DNA of 10,630 nt, from NCBI GenBank assembly GCA_026645635.1, contig JAPKMV010000064.1, forward strand, positions 1-10,630, in the 5' to 3' direction. The notes under the pieces are model-generated. The model made no database searches, was not told where the DNA came from, and worked only from the letters and a program-made list of their open reading frames with translations. This document shows positions 1-6,021 of the stretch, one piece after another. How positions within the stretch are numbered: the first letter of the stretch is position 1; each line of letters begins with the position of its first letter. Made by a program: the position numbers and the translations under genes. Origin of the DNA: Caldilineaceae bacterium (lineage in GTDB: Bacteria > Chloroflexota > Anaerolineae > Caldilineales > Caldilineaceae).

Positions 1-1
1 G

Positions 2-292
2 GTGCTGGCCTGGCCCAGCGCCGAGATCGCGGTGATGGGGCCGGATGGAGCGGTCAACGTGATCTTCCGCCGCGAGATCGCCGAAGCGCAGAATCCGGCA
101 GAGCGCAAGACCGAGCTGGTGCAGGAATATCGCCAGCGCTTTGCCAACCCCTACATCGCCGCCGCCGCCGGCTTCATCGACAACGTGATCGAACCGCACG
201 AAACGCGCCCGCGGCTGATCAACGCGCTGGAGATGCTGCGCAACAAGCAGGCCAGTCTGCCGCCGAAGAAACACGGGAATATTCCGTTGTAG
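2..292 (+). CDS. pccB: Acyl-CoA carboxylase carboxyltransferase subunit (PccB type), C-terminal part, 5' truncated by window edge
   Basis: This is the last 96 residues of a carboxyltransferase subunit that moves a carboxyl group from carboxybiotin to acetyl- or propionyl-CoA. The reading frame is open from nucleotide 2, so the N-terminus lies outside the window; family members are usually about 510-540 residues. Diagnostic stretches are AWPSAEIAVMGPDGAVNVIF near the start, the FANPYIAAAAGFIDNVIEP block, which includes the conserved crotonase-fold helix region, and the tail PKKHGNIPL, an almost invariant ending of propionyl/methylmalonyl-CoA carboxylase beta chains. Biotin carboxylase and carrier genes follow on the same strand, which agrees with this assignment. 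Substrate preference (acetyl versus propionyl) cannot be told from this part. The gene ends in TAG, and a heptamer repeat array begins at the next base. Confidence 0.93.
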   Translation: MLAWPSAEIAVMGPDGAVNVIFRREIAEAQNPAERKTELVQEYRQRFANPYIAAAAGFIDNVIEPHETRPRLINALEMLRNKQASLPPKKHGNIPL

Positions 293-368
293 GAGGGGCG
301 AGGGGCGAGGGGCGAGGGGCGAGGGGCGATGTCATCCGAACCCTGAGTGTAAGCGAGGGGCGAGGGGC
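293..368. repeat. GAGGGGC heptamer array, five plus two copies
   Basis: Five exact tandem copies of GAGGGGC occupy 293-327, starting one base after the pccB stop codon. A 27-nt spacer (328-354) follows, then two more exact copies at 355-368. The array is purine-rich on the plus strand. No protein is supported here. It belongs with the other 7- and 8-nt phased arrays of this window. Confidence 0.9.
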
Positions 369-372
369 CAAC

Positions 373-407
373 TTCACAATTCACAATTGACGATTCACGA
401 TTCACAA
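373..407. repeat. Degenerate heptamer array, consensus TTSACRA
   Basis: Five contiguous, strictly phased 7-nt units occupy 373-407. They vary only between TTCACAA, TTGACGA and TTCACGA. A sixth, weaker unit may follow at 408-414 and carries the GAGG that could serve the gene at 431. The unit resembles the TTGACAA-like units of the array at 7098-7132, so the two arrays look like one repeat family. The TTGACG inside it is a product of the repeat and has no matching -10 box. Confidence 0.8.
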
Positions 408-430
408 TTCCTGAGGTACGCACGCAACAC

Positions 431-1006
431 ATGGCGCTCACCGAGATCGAATTCGAGCTTACCGCCCAGCAATACACGCTGATGGGCTTCCCGGGCTTGA
501 CCCAGGGCCAGCCGCTGTCCGTGGTGCTGGACGCGGGCGTGCTGCTGCCCGACGCCACCGCTGATAACTGGTTCACGGTGCAGCAGGCGCCGCTGCCGCC
601 GCAGTTCTGCCAGGTGGGGCGCGGCCATTATGCCTTCACCGGCCAGATCGTGGAGGCGGATCTTTTCAAGGAAGAAGGCGCGGAAATGGGCGTCTTCGTG
701 GTCGACTGCGGCGCAGTCCCGGTGCGCGTCACCTGTGCGCCGCAAGATGACGGCATGTTGCCTTGGGGCGCGTGGGAAACGCGCACGCTCACCGGCATCG
801 GGCGCGTGCAGGGCATCGTCGAAGAGGATTATCAGGCGGCGGTGGGGCGTCCCATCGGCGTGACAGTGTGGAGCTTTCGCCGGCTGGTGTTGACGCCCGG
901 CGATACGCTTTTCGGGCAGTGGCACACGGCGACGACGCTGTTGCCGCAGCCCTATCGGTACGACCGCGTCTTTGTCACCGCGCGCGTCCATCGCAGCGGC
1001 TTGTAA
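431..1006 (+). CDS. Uncharacterised 191-aa protein inside the acyl-CoA carboxylase locus
   Basis: I do not recognise a named family. The product appears soluble and rich in predicted beta strand: no signal peptide and no hydrophobic stretch long enough to span a membrane. Notable parts are the acidic N-terminus (residues 1-10, ALTEIEFEL), a proline-rich patch at 54-58, and three cysteines at 60, 93 and 102, the last two flanking a strand-like VPVRV segment. A conserved-looking WGAWETRTLTGIGRVQGIVEE block lies at 112-132. It sits between the carboxyltransferase and biotin carboxylase genes on the same strand. Acyl-CoA carboxylase loci of actinobacteria sometimes carry a small epsilon subunit, but those are about 60-90 residues and I see no likeness. 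ATG at 431 is chosen as the first in-frame start; a GAGG lies about 14 nt upstream, further than ideal. Coding is supported by codon use like that of its neighbours and by the absence of a better overlapping frame. Confidence 0.75.
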   Translation: MALTEIEFELTAQQYTLMGFPGLTQGQPLSVVLDAGVLLPDATADNWFTVQQAPLPPQFCQVGRGHYAFTGQIVEADLFKEEGAEMGVFVVDCGAVPVRVTCAPQDDGMLPWGAWETRTLTGIGRVQGIVEEDYQAAVGRPIGVTVWSFRRLVLTPGDTLFGQWHTATTLLPQPYRYDRVFVTARVHRSGL

Positions 1007-1061
1007 CCTGCTGGCGGAGCCACGGCAAAGCAGAAGCATTTTCGCGTCTTTGCGTGAGAGT

Positions 1062-1203
1062 CTATTTGTCAAGCCAACCACTTCGACGCGGAGGCGCAGA
1101 GATGCAGAGAAACGCAGAGAAACTGCCGCAGAATCGCATCGAATTTCTTCTCTGCGAACCTCTGCGACGCCGCGTCTCTGCGTCAAAGGGACTTTACAAA
1201 CAG
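1062..1203 (+). mobile_element. MITE-like palindromic element, copy 1 (plus orientation)
   Basis: This 142-bp non-coding element is one of two copies in the window; the other is at 10115-10255 in opposite orientation. Positions 1086-1125 are identical over 40 bp to the reverse complement of 10193-10232, and similarity continues to both ends. Its right end is CTTTACAAACAG (1192-1203). The left end CTATTTGTCAAG (1062-1073) is an imperfect inverted match, 10 of 12. The interior folds on itself: the GACGCGG-containing arm at 1085-1111 pairs with 1153-1183. No transposase is encoded and no clear target duplication is seen. A fragment resembling the arm of the 4829-4920 palindrome lies just upstream (1043-1058). 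The rest of the 1007-1243 gap shows no gene. Confidence 0.8.
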
Positions 1204-1243
1204 TGTCTGAGCATTTTTCGGGAGAAGGCTGGGAGAACAGAGC

Positions 1244-2764
1244 ATGTTCAAGAAAGTGTTGGTGGCCAACCGCGGTGAAATCGCCGTCCGTGTGATCCGC
1301 GCGCTGGAGGAGCGGGGCATCGCTTCGGTGGCGGTCTTCTCCGAGGCAGACCGCACGGCGCTGCATGTGCGCTACGCCAGCGAAGCCTACCCGATTGGCC
1401 CGGCGCCCAGCCGCGACAGCTACCTGCGCATCGACAAGATCATCGACGTGGCGCGTCGATCCGGCGCCGACGCGATCCACCCCGGCTACGGCTTCCTCTC
1501 CGAACGGGCGGAGTTCGCCGCGGCCTGCGCCGACGCGGGGATCACCTTTATCGGCCCCAGCCCGGAAGCCATCGAGAAGATGGGCGACAAGATCACGGCG
1601 CGCGAGACGGTCAAACAGCGCGGCGTGCCCCTTGTTCCTGGCTCGGAGAAAGGGCTGCACGACGCGGAATTGGCCGCTGTCGCCCAGGAGATCGGCTTTC
1701 CGATCATGATCAAGGCGGCGGCCGGCGGCGGCGGCAAGGGGATGCGCGCGGTCTACGATGCCGAGGCGTTCACCAACGCTCTGGAGTCCGCGCGCCGCGA
1801 GGCGATGGCAGCCTTTGGCAACGACGAGGTCTACCTGGAAAAGCTGATCGCCAGCGCGCGCCACATCGAGATTCAGATTCTCGCCGATTCCCACGGGCGC
1901 ACGCTGAGCCTGGGCGAGCGCGAGTGCAGCATCCAGCGCCGCCACCAGAAGCTGATCGAGGAATCGCCCAGCGTGGCGGTGGACGAAAAGCTGCGCGCCG
2001 AGATGGGCAAGGTGGCGGTGGCGGCGGCGGAAGCCGTGGGCTACGTCAACGCCGGCACCATCGAATTCCTCTTCGACAGCAAGGACAACAAATACTACTT
2101 CCTGGAGATGAATACCCGCCTCCAGGTGGAGCACCCGGTCACGGAGTTGGTCACCGGCATCGACATCGTCAAGGAGCAGATCAGCATAGCCTCCGGGCGG
2201 CGGCTGCGCTACAAGCAGGCCGACATCGCACCCAAAGGCTGGGCGATCGAATGCCGCATCACGGCGGAAGACCCGTACAACAACTTTATGCCCAGCACCG
2301 GGGTGGTGAATTATCTCAAGGAGCCGAACGGCCCCGGCGTGCGCGTCGAGAGTATGCTCTACGAAGGTTGCGAGGTGAGCCTCTACTATGACCCGATGGT
2401 GGCCAAGCTCATCGTCTGGGGCGACACCCGCGCCGAGGCGATCCTGCGCATGCGCCGCGCGCTCAACGAGTATCGCATCGGCGGCATCCGCACGTCGATT
2501 CCCTTTCATCAGGAGTTGATGGACAGCCCGGAATTTATGTGGGGCACCTTCGACACGGGCTTTCTGAGCCGGCGGCGCATCAGCGCGCGCCACCCCCATT
2601 CCACCGAGCACGAGAAGCTGGCTGCCGTCGTCGCCGCCATGATCGCGCACGAGGAAGGGCGTCACGCGGTGGCGCGTGTGGGGCAGAGCAACGGCGACAG
2701 CAAGCCAACGGGCAGCCTGTGGCAGCAGTCCGGGCGCATGCGCGCACAAAGGGGGCGCTGGTGA
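1244..2764 (+). CDS. accC: Biotin carboxylase subunit of acetyl-/propionyl-CoA carboxylase
   Basis: This cytoplasmic ATP-grasp enzyme carboxylates the biotin of the carrier protein using ATP and bicarbonate. The N-terminal biotin carboxylase domain opens with KKVLVANRGEIAVRVIRA. The ATP-grasp core holds MGDK (Lys116), the glycine-rich loop at 157-166 (KAAAGGGGKG), His207, and the RRHQKLIEE segment with Lys236. The catalytic block at 287-300 (LEMNTRLQVEHPVT) supplies Glu288, Asn290, Arg292, Gln294 and Glu296, with Arg338 in ECRIT; from residue 288 this numbering equals that of E. coli AccC. The 506-residue length exceeds the usual ~450: residues from about 450 onward are a charged, poorly conserved tail. 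A GGGAG at 1231-1235 precedes ATG 1244 with good spacing. The TGA overlaps the GTG of the carrier gene by 4 nt, implying translational coupling. Confidence 0.97.
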   Translation: MFKKVLVANRGEIAVRVIRALEERGIASVAVFSEADRTALHVRYASEAYPIGPAPSRDSYLRIDKIIDVARRSGADAIHPGYGFLSERAEFAAACADAGITFIGPSPEAIEKMGDKITARETVKQRGVPLVPGSEKGLHDAELAAVAQEIGFPIMIKAAAGGGGKGMRAVYDAEAFTNALESARREAMAAFGNDEVYLEKLIASARHIEIQILADSHGRTLSLGERECSIQRRHQKLIEESPSVAVDEKLRAEMGKVAVAAAEAVGYVNAGTIEFLFDSKDNKYYFLEMNTRLQVEHPVTELVTGIDIVKEQISIASGRRLRYKQADIAPKGWAIECRITAEDPYNNFMPSTGVVNYLKEPNGPGVRVESMLYEGCEVSLYYDPMVAKLIVWGDTRAEAILRMRRALNEYRIGGIRTSIPFHQELMDSPEFMWGTFDTGFLSRRRISARHPHSTEHEKLAAVVAAMIAHEEGRHAVARVGQSNGDSKPTGSLWQQSGRMRAQRGRW

Positions 2765-3255
2765 AATACTACGCACGCATCGGCAGCAACGAGTATGAAG
2801 TGGACATCACCGCCGACGGCATGCTGCTCGACGGCGAGCCGGTGGTGGTTGACCTGGTGAATTCGGGTTCGCCAGAGCTTTTCAGCGTGCTGCTCGACGG
2901 GCACAGCTATGAGATGTTGATCGCAATCGACCGCTTCGATTACACCATCAACGTGCGCGGCGAACAGTTTCACGTGCAGATCGAGGACGAACGTGCGCGG
3001 CGGCTGAACCGCGGGCGCAAGCTGCCGACGCTGCCCGACGGCGAACTGGCCGTCACCGCGCCGATTCCGGGGCTGGTGGTCAAAGTGCTGGTGCAGGAGG
3101 GCGAGACCATCGATGAAGGGCAGCCGCTGGTCATCCTCGAAGCGATGAAGATGGAAAACGAACTGCGCTCCATGCGCAGCGGTGTGGTCAAGAGCGTCAA
3201 CGTGACGGCCGGCCAGCGCGTCGAGCAGAACGCGGCGCTGTTGATCCTGGAGTAA
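2761..3255 (+). CDS. Biotin carboxyl carrier protein of the acyl-CoA carboxylase
   Basis: The 164-residue product carries the covalent biotin that shuttles the carboxyl group between AccC and the carboxyltransferase. The C-terminal biotinyl/lipoyl domain spans about 96-164. It contains the biotinylation motif EAMKM at 127-131 with Lys130 as acceptor, the usual ~35 residues from the C-terminus, preceded by the APIPGLVVKVLVQEGE strand region. The N-terminal ~90 residues are beta-rich (VDLVNSGSPELFSVLLDGHSYEM) and resemble the linker/BT-like region of alpha chains in which carboxylase and carrier are fused. The frame is open upstream, but GTG 2761 is chosen because it overlaps the accC TGA (GTGA) and follows AAAGGGGGC at 2748-2756. 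The gene may have arisen by splitting a fused alpha chain; that is inference. An 8-nt repeat array starts at the base after its TAA. Confidence 0.95.
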   Translation: MKYYARIGSNEYEVDITADGMLLDGEPVVVDLVNSGSPELFSVLLDGHSYEMLIAIDRFDYTINVRGEQFHVQIEDERARRLNRGRKLPTLPDGELAVTAPIPGLVVKVLVQEGETIDEGQPLVILEAMKMENELRSMRSGVVKSVNVTAGQRVEQNAALLILE

Positions 3256-3347
3256 TGAGAGGGTGAGGGGGTGATGAGGTGAGGGGGGTGTAGTTTCACC
3301 CTCTCACCCCCTCACCCTCTCACCTTTTCACCTCATCACCTTTCACC
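3256..3347. repeat. 8-nt phased inverted-repeat array between carrier protein and ecfT genes
   Basis: The array fills the whole gap between two plus-strand genes. The left half is built from octamers of pattern TGANNNGG starting at 3256; the right half is built from CACCNNNT octamers running to the ATG at 3348. Positions 3256-3274 and 3304-3322 are perfect 19-bp inverted repeats with a 29-nt loop. A second nested pair is 3271-3281 with 3329-3339. One strand is almost all purine on one side and pyrimidine on the other. It could fold as an mRNA hairpin acting as terminator or attenuator, but there is no U-run of the classic intrinsic type. Confidence 0.88.
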
Positions 3348-4220
3348 ATGGCGCTCGAACTTTCGCGCAACATCGTCATTGGCCAGTACATCCCTGGCGA
3401 CACCCTGGTGCATCGGCTCGACCCGCGCACCAAGATTCTCTGCACCTGCTTTCTGCTGGCCGGGATGACCTTCACCCGCTCGCTGGCGGTCAGCCTGGTC
3501 TACCTGGCCGTGGTCGCCGCGCTGGTGCTGTTGGCGCGCATCCCGCTGGACTTCGTGCTGCGGCCTTTCATTCGCGGCCTGCCCTATATCGCTTTCTTCC
3601 TCGTGTTGTCGATCTTCTGGCAGAGTTGGGTGCAGCCAGATGGCGTGGTGATTTTCGAGTGGGGCTGGATTCGCATCACCGGCGACGCGGTGCTGCTGGC
3701 GCTGCTGAGCCTGAGCCGGCTGATGTCGCTGCTGATGTTAATCAGCCTGCCGACGCTGACCACGAAGATCACGCAGTTGACCTACGGCGTGGAACTACTG
3801 CTCAAGCCCTTTGCGCGGCTGGGTGTGCCCGCACACGAGATCGCACTGATCGCCACCATCGCCCTGCGCTTCGTGCCGATCCTGGTGGAGGAATTGGAGC
3901 GCATCATGCGGGCGCAGGCGAGCCGCGGGGGGGAGATCGGCGCGCTGAGCTGGCGGCGCCCGGTGGAGATCGCCGCAGCGATCACGCCGTTGGTAGTGCC
4001 GCTCTTTGTTAACGCCTTCCGCCGCGCCGAAGACATGGCCGTGGCGATGGAGGCGCGCTGCTACATGGGTGGCGGCGGACGCACCCGCTTTCTCCAACTT
4101 CACGCCCGCCCGGTGGACTACGCAGCCACTTTGCTGATGTTTGCGCTTGTAATAGGAATCTGGTTTTATACTGAACCAGTGCTACAACAGATTGTGTCGG
4201 CCATTCAAGCAGTAATCTGA
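3348..4220 (+). CDS. ecfT: ECF transporter transmembrane T component
   Basis: This integral membrane scaffold of an energy-coupling-factor vitamin importer links two cytoplasmic ATPases to a substrate-binding S protein. The N-terminal IGQYIPGDTLVHRLDPRTKI segment is the family's typical entry. Hydrophobic segments lie at about 33-65, 78-92, 112-135 and 258-275. The coupling-helix region contains RAQASRGG (188-195) and AVAMEARCYMGGGGRTR (231-247). In the family these two sites are Ala-Arg-Gly motifs that contact the ATPases; here they read SRG (192-194) and ARC (236-238), a mild departure. The 290-residue length is normal. ATG 3348 is the only reasonable start, but no Shine-Dalgarno sequence precedes it: the upstream bases are a C-rich CACC array. 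The S component follows 11 nt after the stop. No ATPase gene is in the window. Confidence 0.93.
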   Translation: MALELSRNIVIGQYIPGDTLVHRLDPRTKILCTCFLLAGMTFTRSLAVSLVYLAVVAALVLLARIPLDFVLRPFIRGLPYIAFFLVLSIFWQSWVQPDGVVIFEWGWIRITGDAVLLALLSLSRLMSLLMLISLPTLTTKITQLTYGVELLLKPFARLGVPAHEIALIATIALRFVPILVEELERIMRAQASRGGEIGALSWRRPVEIAAAITPLVVPLFVNAFRRAEDMAVAMEARCYMGGGGRTRFLQLHARPVDYAATLLMFALVIGIWFYTEPVLQQIVSAIQAVI

Positions 4221-4226
4221 GGAGGT
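4221..4226 (+). promoter_or_regulatory. Strong Shine-Dalgarno of the ECF S component gene
   Basis: GGAGGT lies directly after the ecfT TGA and five nt before ATG 4232. It fixes the start of the S component. The contrast with ecfT, which has no such site, is notable. Confidence 0.85.
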
Positions 4227-4231
4227 CAGCT

Positions 4232-4816
4232 ATGAATTCGGAAGGAGCGTTCAACACCCGCCGGCTGGTTATCACTGCGGTTCTGATTGCCGTGAGCATC
4301 GTACTGTCGATCCCGCTCAACTTGGGGCCGCTGCGCGCGCTCGGCTTTATCAGCTTTGGAGCGATCTCGATCACCATTCTGGTCGTGCCCACGATCATCG
4401 GCGCCATCCTGGAGGGCTGGGTCGTCGGCCTGATCGTCGGCGGCGCGTTCGGGCTGTTCAGCATGTTCCTGGCCACCCAGCAGCCCGCGGGCAGCCCCGA
4501 CGCCCTCTTCGCCGACCCGTTCATCTCGGTGCTGCCGCGGCTCTTCATCGGCCCGGTGGCGTGGCTGGTCTACCAAGGCATGCGATCAGCCAGCGAAAAC
4601 GTCCGGCTGATCGGCGCCAGCGTAGCCGGCACCCTCACCAATACGCTGCTGGTGATCGGCGCCATCTCGCTGCGGCTGGGCGTGCCCTTCTTTGCCACCC
4701 TGGCCAGCGTGTCGATCAACGTGATCCTCGAACTGATCGTCGGCGCAGTGATCGTGGTTGCGGTCGTCAACGCTGTGCGCGGCACCGCCAGCGGCAAGGG
4801 CAAGTCGTCGGTCTAA
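4232..4816 (+). CDS. ECF transporter substrate-binding S component, substrate unknown
   Basis: This 194-residue membrane protein is nearly all hydrophobic, with about six predicted helices, the size and topology of an S component that binds a vitamin and docks on EcfT. The first helix (12-29) carries the AxxxA pattern (Ala16, Ala20) used by S components to contact EcfT. The PRLFIGPVAWLVYQGM (103-118) and LTNTLLVIGAI segments resemble the broad PF12822-like group that includes pantothenate/folate-type S proteins. It lacks the motifs expected of BioY, so biotin is not supported as substrate in spite of the neighbouring biotin enzymes. It is expressed with ecfT (11-nt gap, strong ribosome binding site). 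The T-S pair is likely one operon. Confidence 0.87.
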   Translation: MNSEGAFNTRRLVITAVLIAVSIVLSIPLNLGPLRALGFISFGAISITILVVPTIIGAILEGWVVGLIVGGAFGLFSMFLATQQPAGSPDALFADPFISVLPRLFIGPVAWLVYQGMRSASENVRLIGASVAGTLTNTLLVIGAISLRLGVPFFATLASVSINVILELIVGAVIVVAVVNAVRGTASGKGKSSV

Positions 4817-4828
4817 AACAGCAACAGC

Positions 4829-4920
4829 CTCACGCCAAGACGCAAAGGCGCAAAGAAACACTCGGCGGCGGAATCTTCCATCTTCCCACTGTTCCTGGCG
4901 CCTTTGCGTCTTGGCGTGAG
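4829..4920. repeat. Perfect 23-bp inverted repeat with 46-nt loop, 8-nt phased
   Basis: The arms 4829-4851 and 4898-4920 are exact reverse complements over 23 bp; the loop is 4852-4897. Each arm reads as octamers: 4831-4838, 4839-4846 and 4847-4854 all match the pattern SRCGCMAA. The GACGCAAA/GGCGCAAA units are close to the GACGCGGA/GGCGCAGA units of the MITE-like element at 1062-1203, suggesting relatedness. It starts 12 nt after the S component stop and ends 20 nt before the next gene. As RNA it would form a stable hairpin. It lacks a U-tract, so a terminator role is possible but unproven. Confidence 0.88.
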
Positions 4921-4940
4921 CCAATTCCCAGGATCGAATC

Positions 4941-5930
4941 ATGCCTCAGCCCGGTGTGGAGATTCGCCAAAGCCCGTTTCTCTTTTTCCTGCGCCTCATC
5001 GTCGCGCAGTTTCTGCTCACGGTGCTGGTGATCATCGTCTTCGTCGCGCCGGAAATCGAAGCTGCTTACACCGCCACCGACTTCGACGAGCAGATCATCG
5101 CCTACCCGTGGCTGATTGCGCTGGCCTACACCCTGCTCCAGGCACTGATCGCGGGCGCCGCCTTTCTCACCTGGTATTACCCCGTTTATCGCATCCAGAA
5201 CGGCGCGGTGCGTTGGCGCCGCGGCCCGACCTTTGCCGAACAGAAACTGGTCGACCTGAGCGCCGACGCACAGGTGGATGTGCGTCAAAACTGGCTGGGG
5301 CGCCAACTGGACTACGGCGCGATCACGGTGACATCGCCTGCCGCGGCGCCGGTCAGCATGAGCAACCTGCCCCACCCCCACACCCTGGCGGAGGAATTGC
5401 GCGAGGTGGTGGCGGCGCGGGCGCTGGCCGCACCGGCTCTGCTCGACGCGCCGCTGGCGGAGATCATCGCCGCGGGCGAGCATCAGTCCGCCGAATTCAA
5501 GGCCAGCCTGATGTGGGATTACCGCCGGCAGTCGGTCAATAAGGAACTCTACGAGCCGGTGATGAAGAACCTGGTCGCCTTCATGAACGCCAACGGGGGC
5601 GTCCTGCTCATCGGCATCGGCGACGACGCCGAGGTATTGGGCATCGAGCAGGACATGAGCACGCTCAAGAAGCCGAATGTGGACGGCTTCGAGAATGTCT
5701 TCAACATGGCTTTCGGCGCAATGGTCGGCATGGAGAACCGCCAGTATGTGGAGGTGACCTTTCCCCAACTGGCGGAAAAGACAATCTGCCGGCTCAACGT
5801 GCGCCCCGCCGCGCACCCGGTCTACCTGCGCTACCAGGGCAAAGAAGAACTCTACGTGCGCACCGGCAACTCCAGCCAGGCGCTGCCCGTGAGCAAAGCC
5901 GTGCAGTATGTGGCGGGGCGGTTTGGGTAA
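4941..5930 (+). CDS. Membrane protein with bacterial PH-like domain fused to an AlbA_2 (Schlafen-type) domain
   Basis: The 329-residue product has three visible parts. Residues 12-37 and about 55-80 are two transmembrane helices. Residues 82-150 (VYRIQNGAVRWRRGPTF, then LSADAQVDVRQNWLGRQLDY and the strand ITVTS) match the bPH_2 membrane domain pattern of two helices followed by a PH-like barrel. Residues 175-320 form an AlbA_2/divergent AAA_4 domain: QSAEFKASL at 182-190, FMNANGGVLLIGIGDDAEVLG at 214-234 and YVRTGNSSQAL at 305-315. AlbA_2 domains occur in putative nucleic-acid-binding regulators and Schlafen-like proteins; their presence on a membrane anchor is uncommon in my experience. AGGA at 4930-4933 supports ATG 4941. 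A function linked to nucleic acid or stress at the membrane is inference only. The gene meets arcC tail to tail. Confidence 0.83.
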   Translation: MPQPGVEIRQSPFLFFLRLIVAQFLLTVLVIIVFVAPEIEAAYTATDFDEQIIAYPWLIALAYTLLQALIAGAAFLTWYYPVYRIQNGAVRWRRGPTFAEQKLVDLSADAQVDVRQNWLGRQLDYGAITVTSPAAAPVSMSNLPHPHTLAEELREVVAARALAAPALLDAPLAEIIAAGEHQSAEFKASLMWDYRRQSVNKELYEPVMKNLVAFMNANGGVLLIGIGDDAEVLGIEQDMSTLKKPNVDGFENVFNMAFGAMVGMENRQYVEVTFPQLAEKTICRLNVRPAAHPVYLRYQGKEELYVRTGNSSQALPVSKAVQYVAGRFG

Positions 5931-6021
5931 TGAGGGGGTGAGAGGGTGAGGGGGTGAGCGGGTGAATTTCACACCCTCTCACCCCCTCACCTCATCACCC
6001 GCTCACCTCATCACCCGCTCA
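5931..6021. repeat. 8-nt phased inverted-repeat array between convergent genes, possible bidirectional terminator
   Basis: TGANNNGG octamers run from 5931, the base after the preceding TAA, and inverted CACCNNNT octamers run to about 6021. Perfect inverted repeats pair 5931-5948 with 5972-5989 (18 bp, 23-nt loop), and 5955-5965 with 5995-6005 (11 bp). A 16-bp unit is tandemly duplicated at 5989-6004 and 6005-6020. The array overlaps the last codons of arcC, so its TGA stop (minus strand, 6011-6013) lies inside a repeat unit. The position between converging genes suits a two-way transcription stop, but no U-tract is present. Confidence 0.88.

Noticed and set aside
293..407. CRISPR array
   Set aside because: Units are 7 nt and contiguous, with no 28-37-nt repeats or unique spacers.
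395..2776. Very long minus-strand open frame (793 codons) opposite accC
   Set aside because: Product is His/Arg/Ala-rich with no motif, while the plus strand encodes a textbook biotin carboxylase; it is the usual antisense shadow in GC-rich DNA.
4232..4816. BioY biotin transporter
   Set aside because: Neighbouring biotin enzymes make it tempting, but the glycine-rich BioY motifs are absent.
4830..5972. Minus-strand open frame (380 codons) opposite the AlbA_2 gene
   Set aside because: It starts in one repeat array and ends in another palindrome; the ends translate repeats and the middle is antisense to a well-supported gene.
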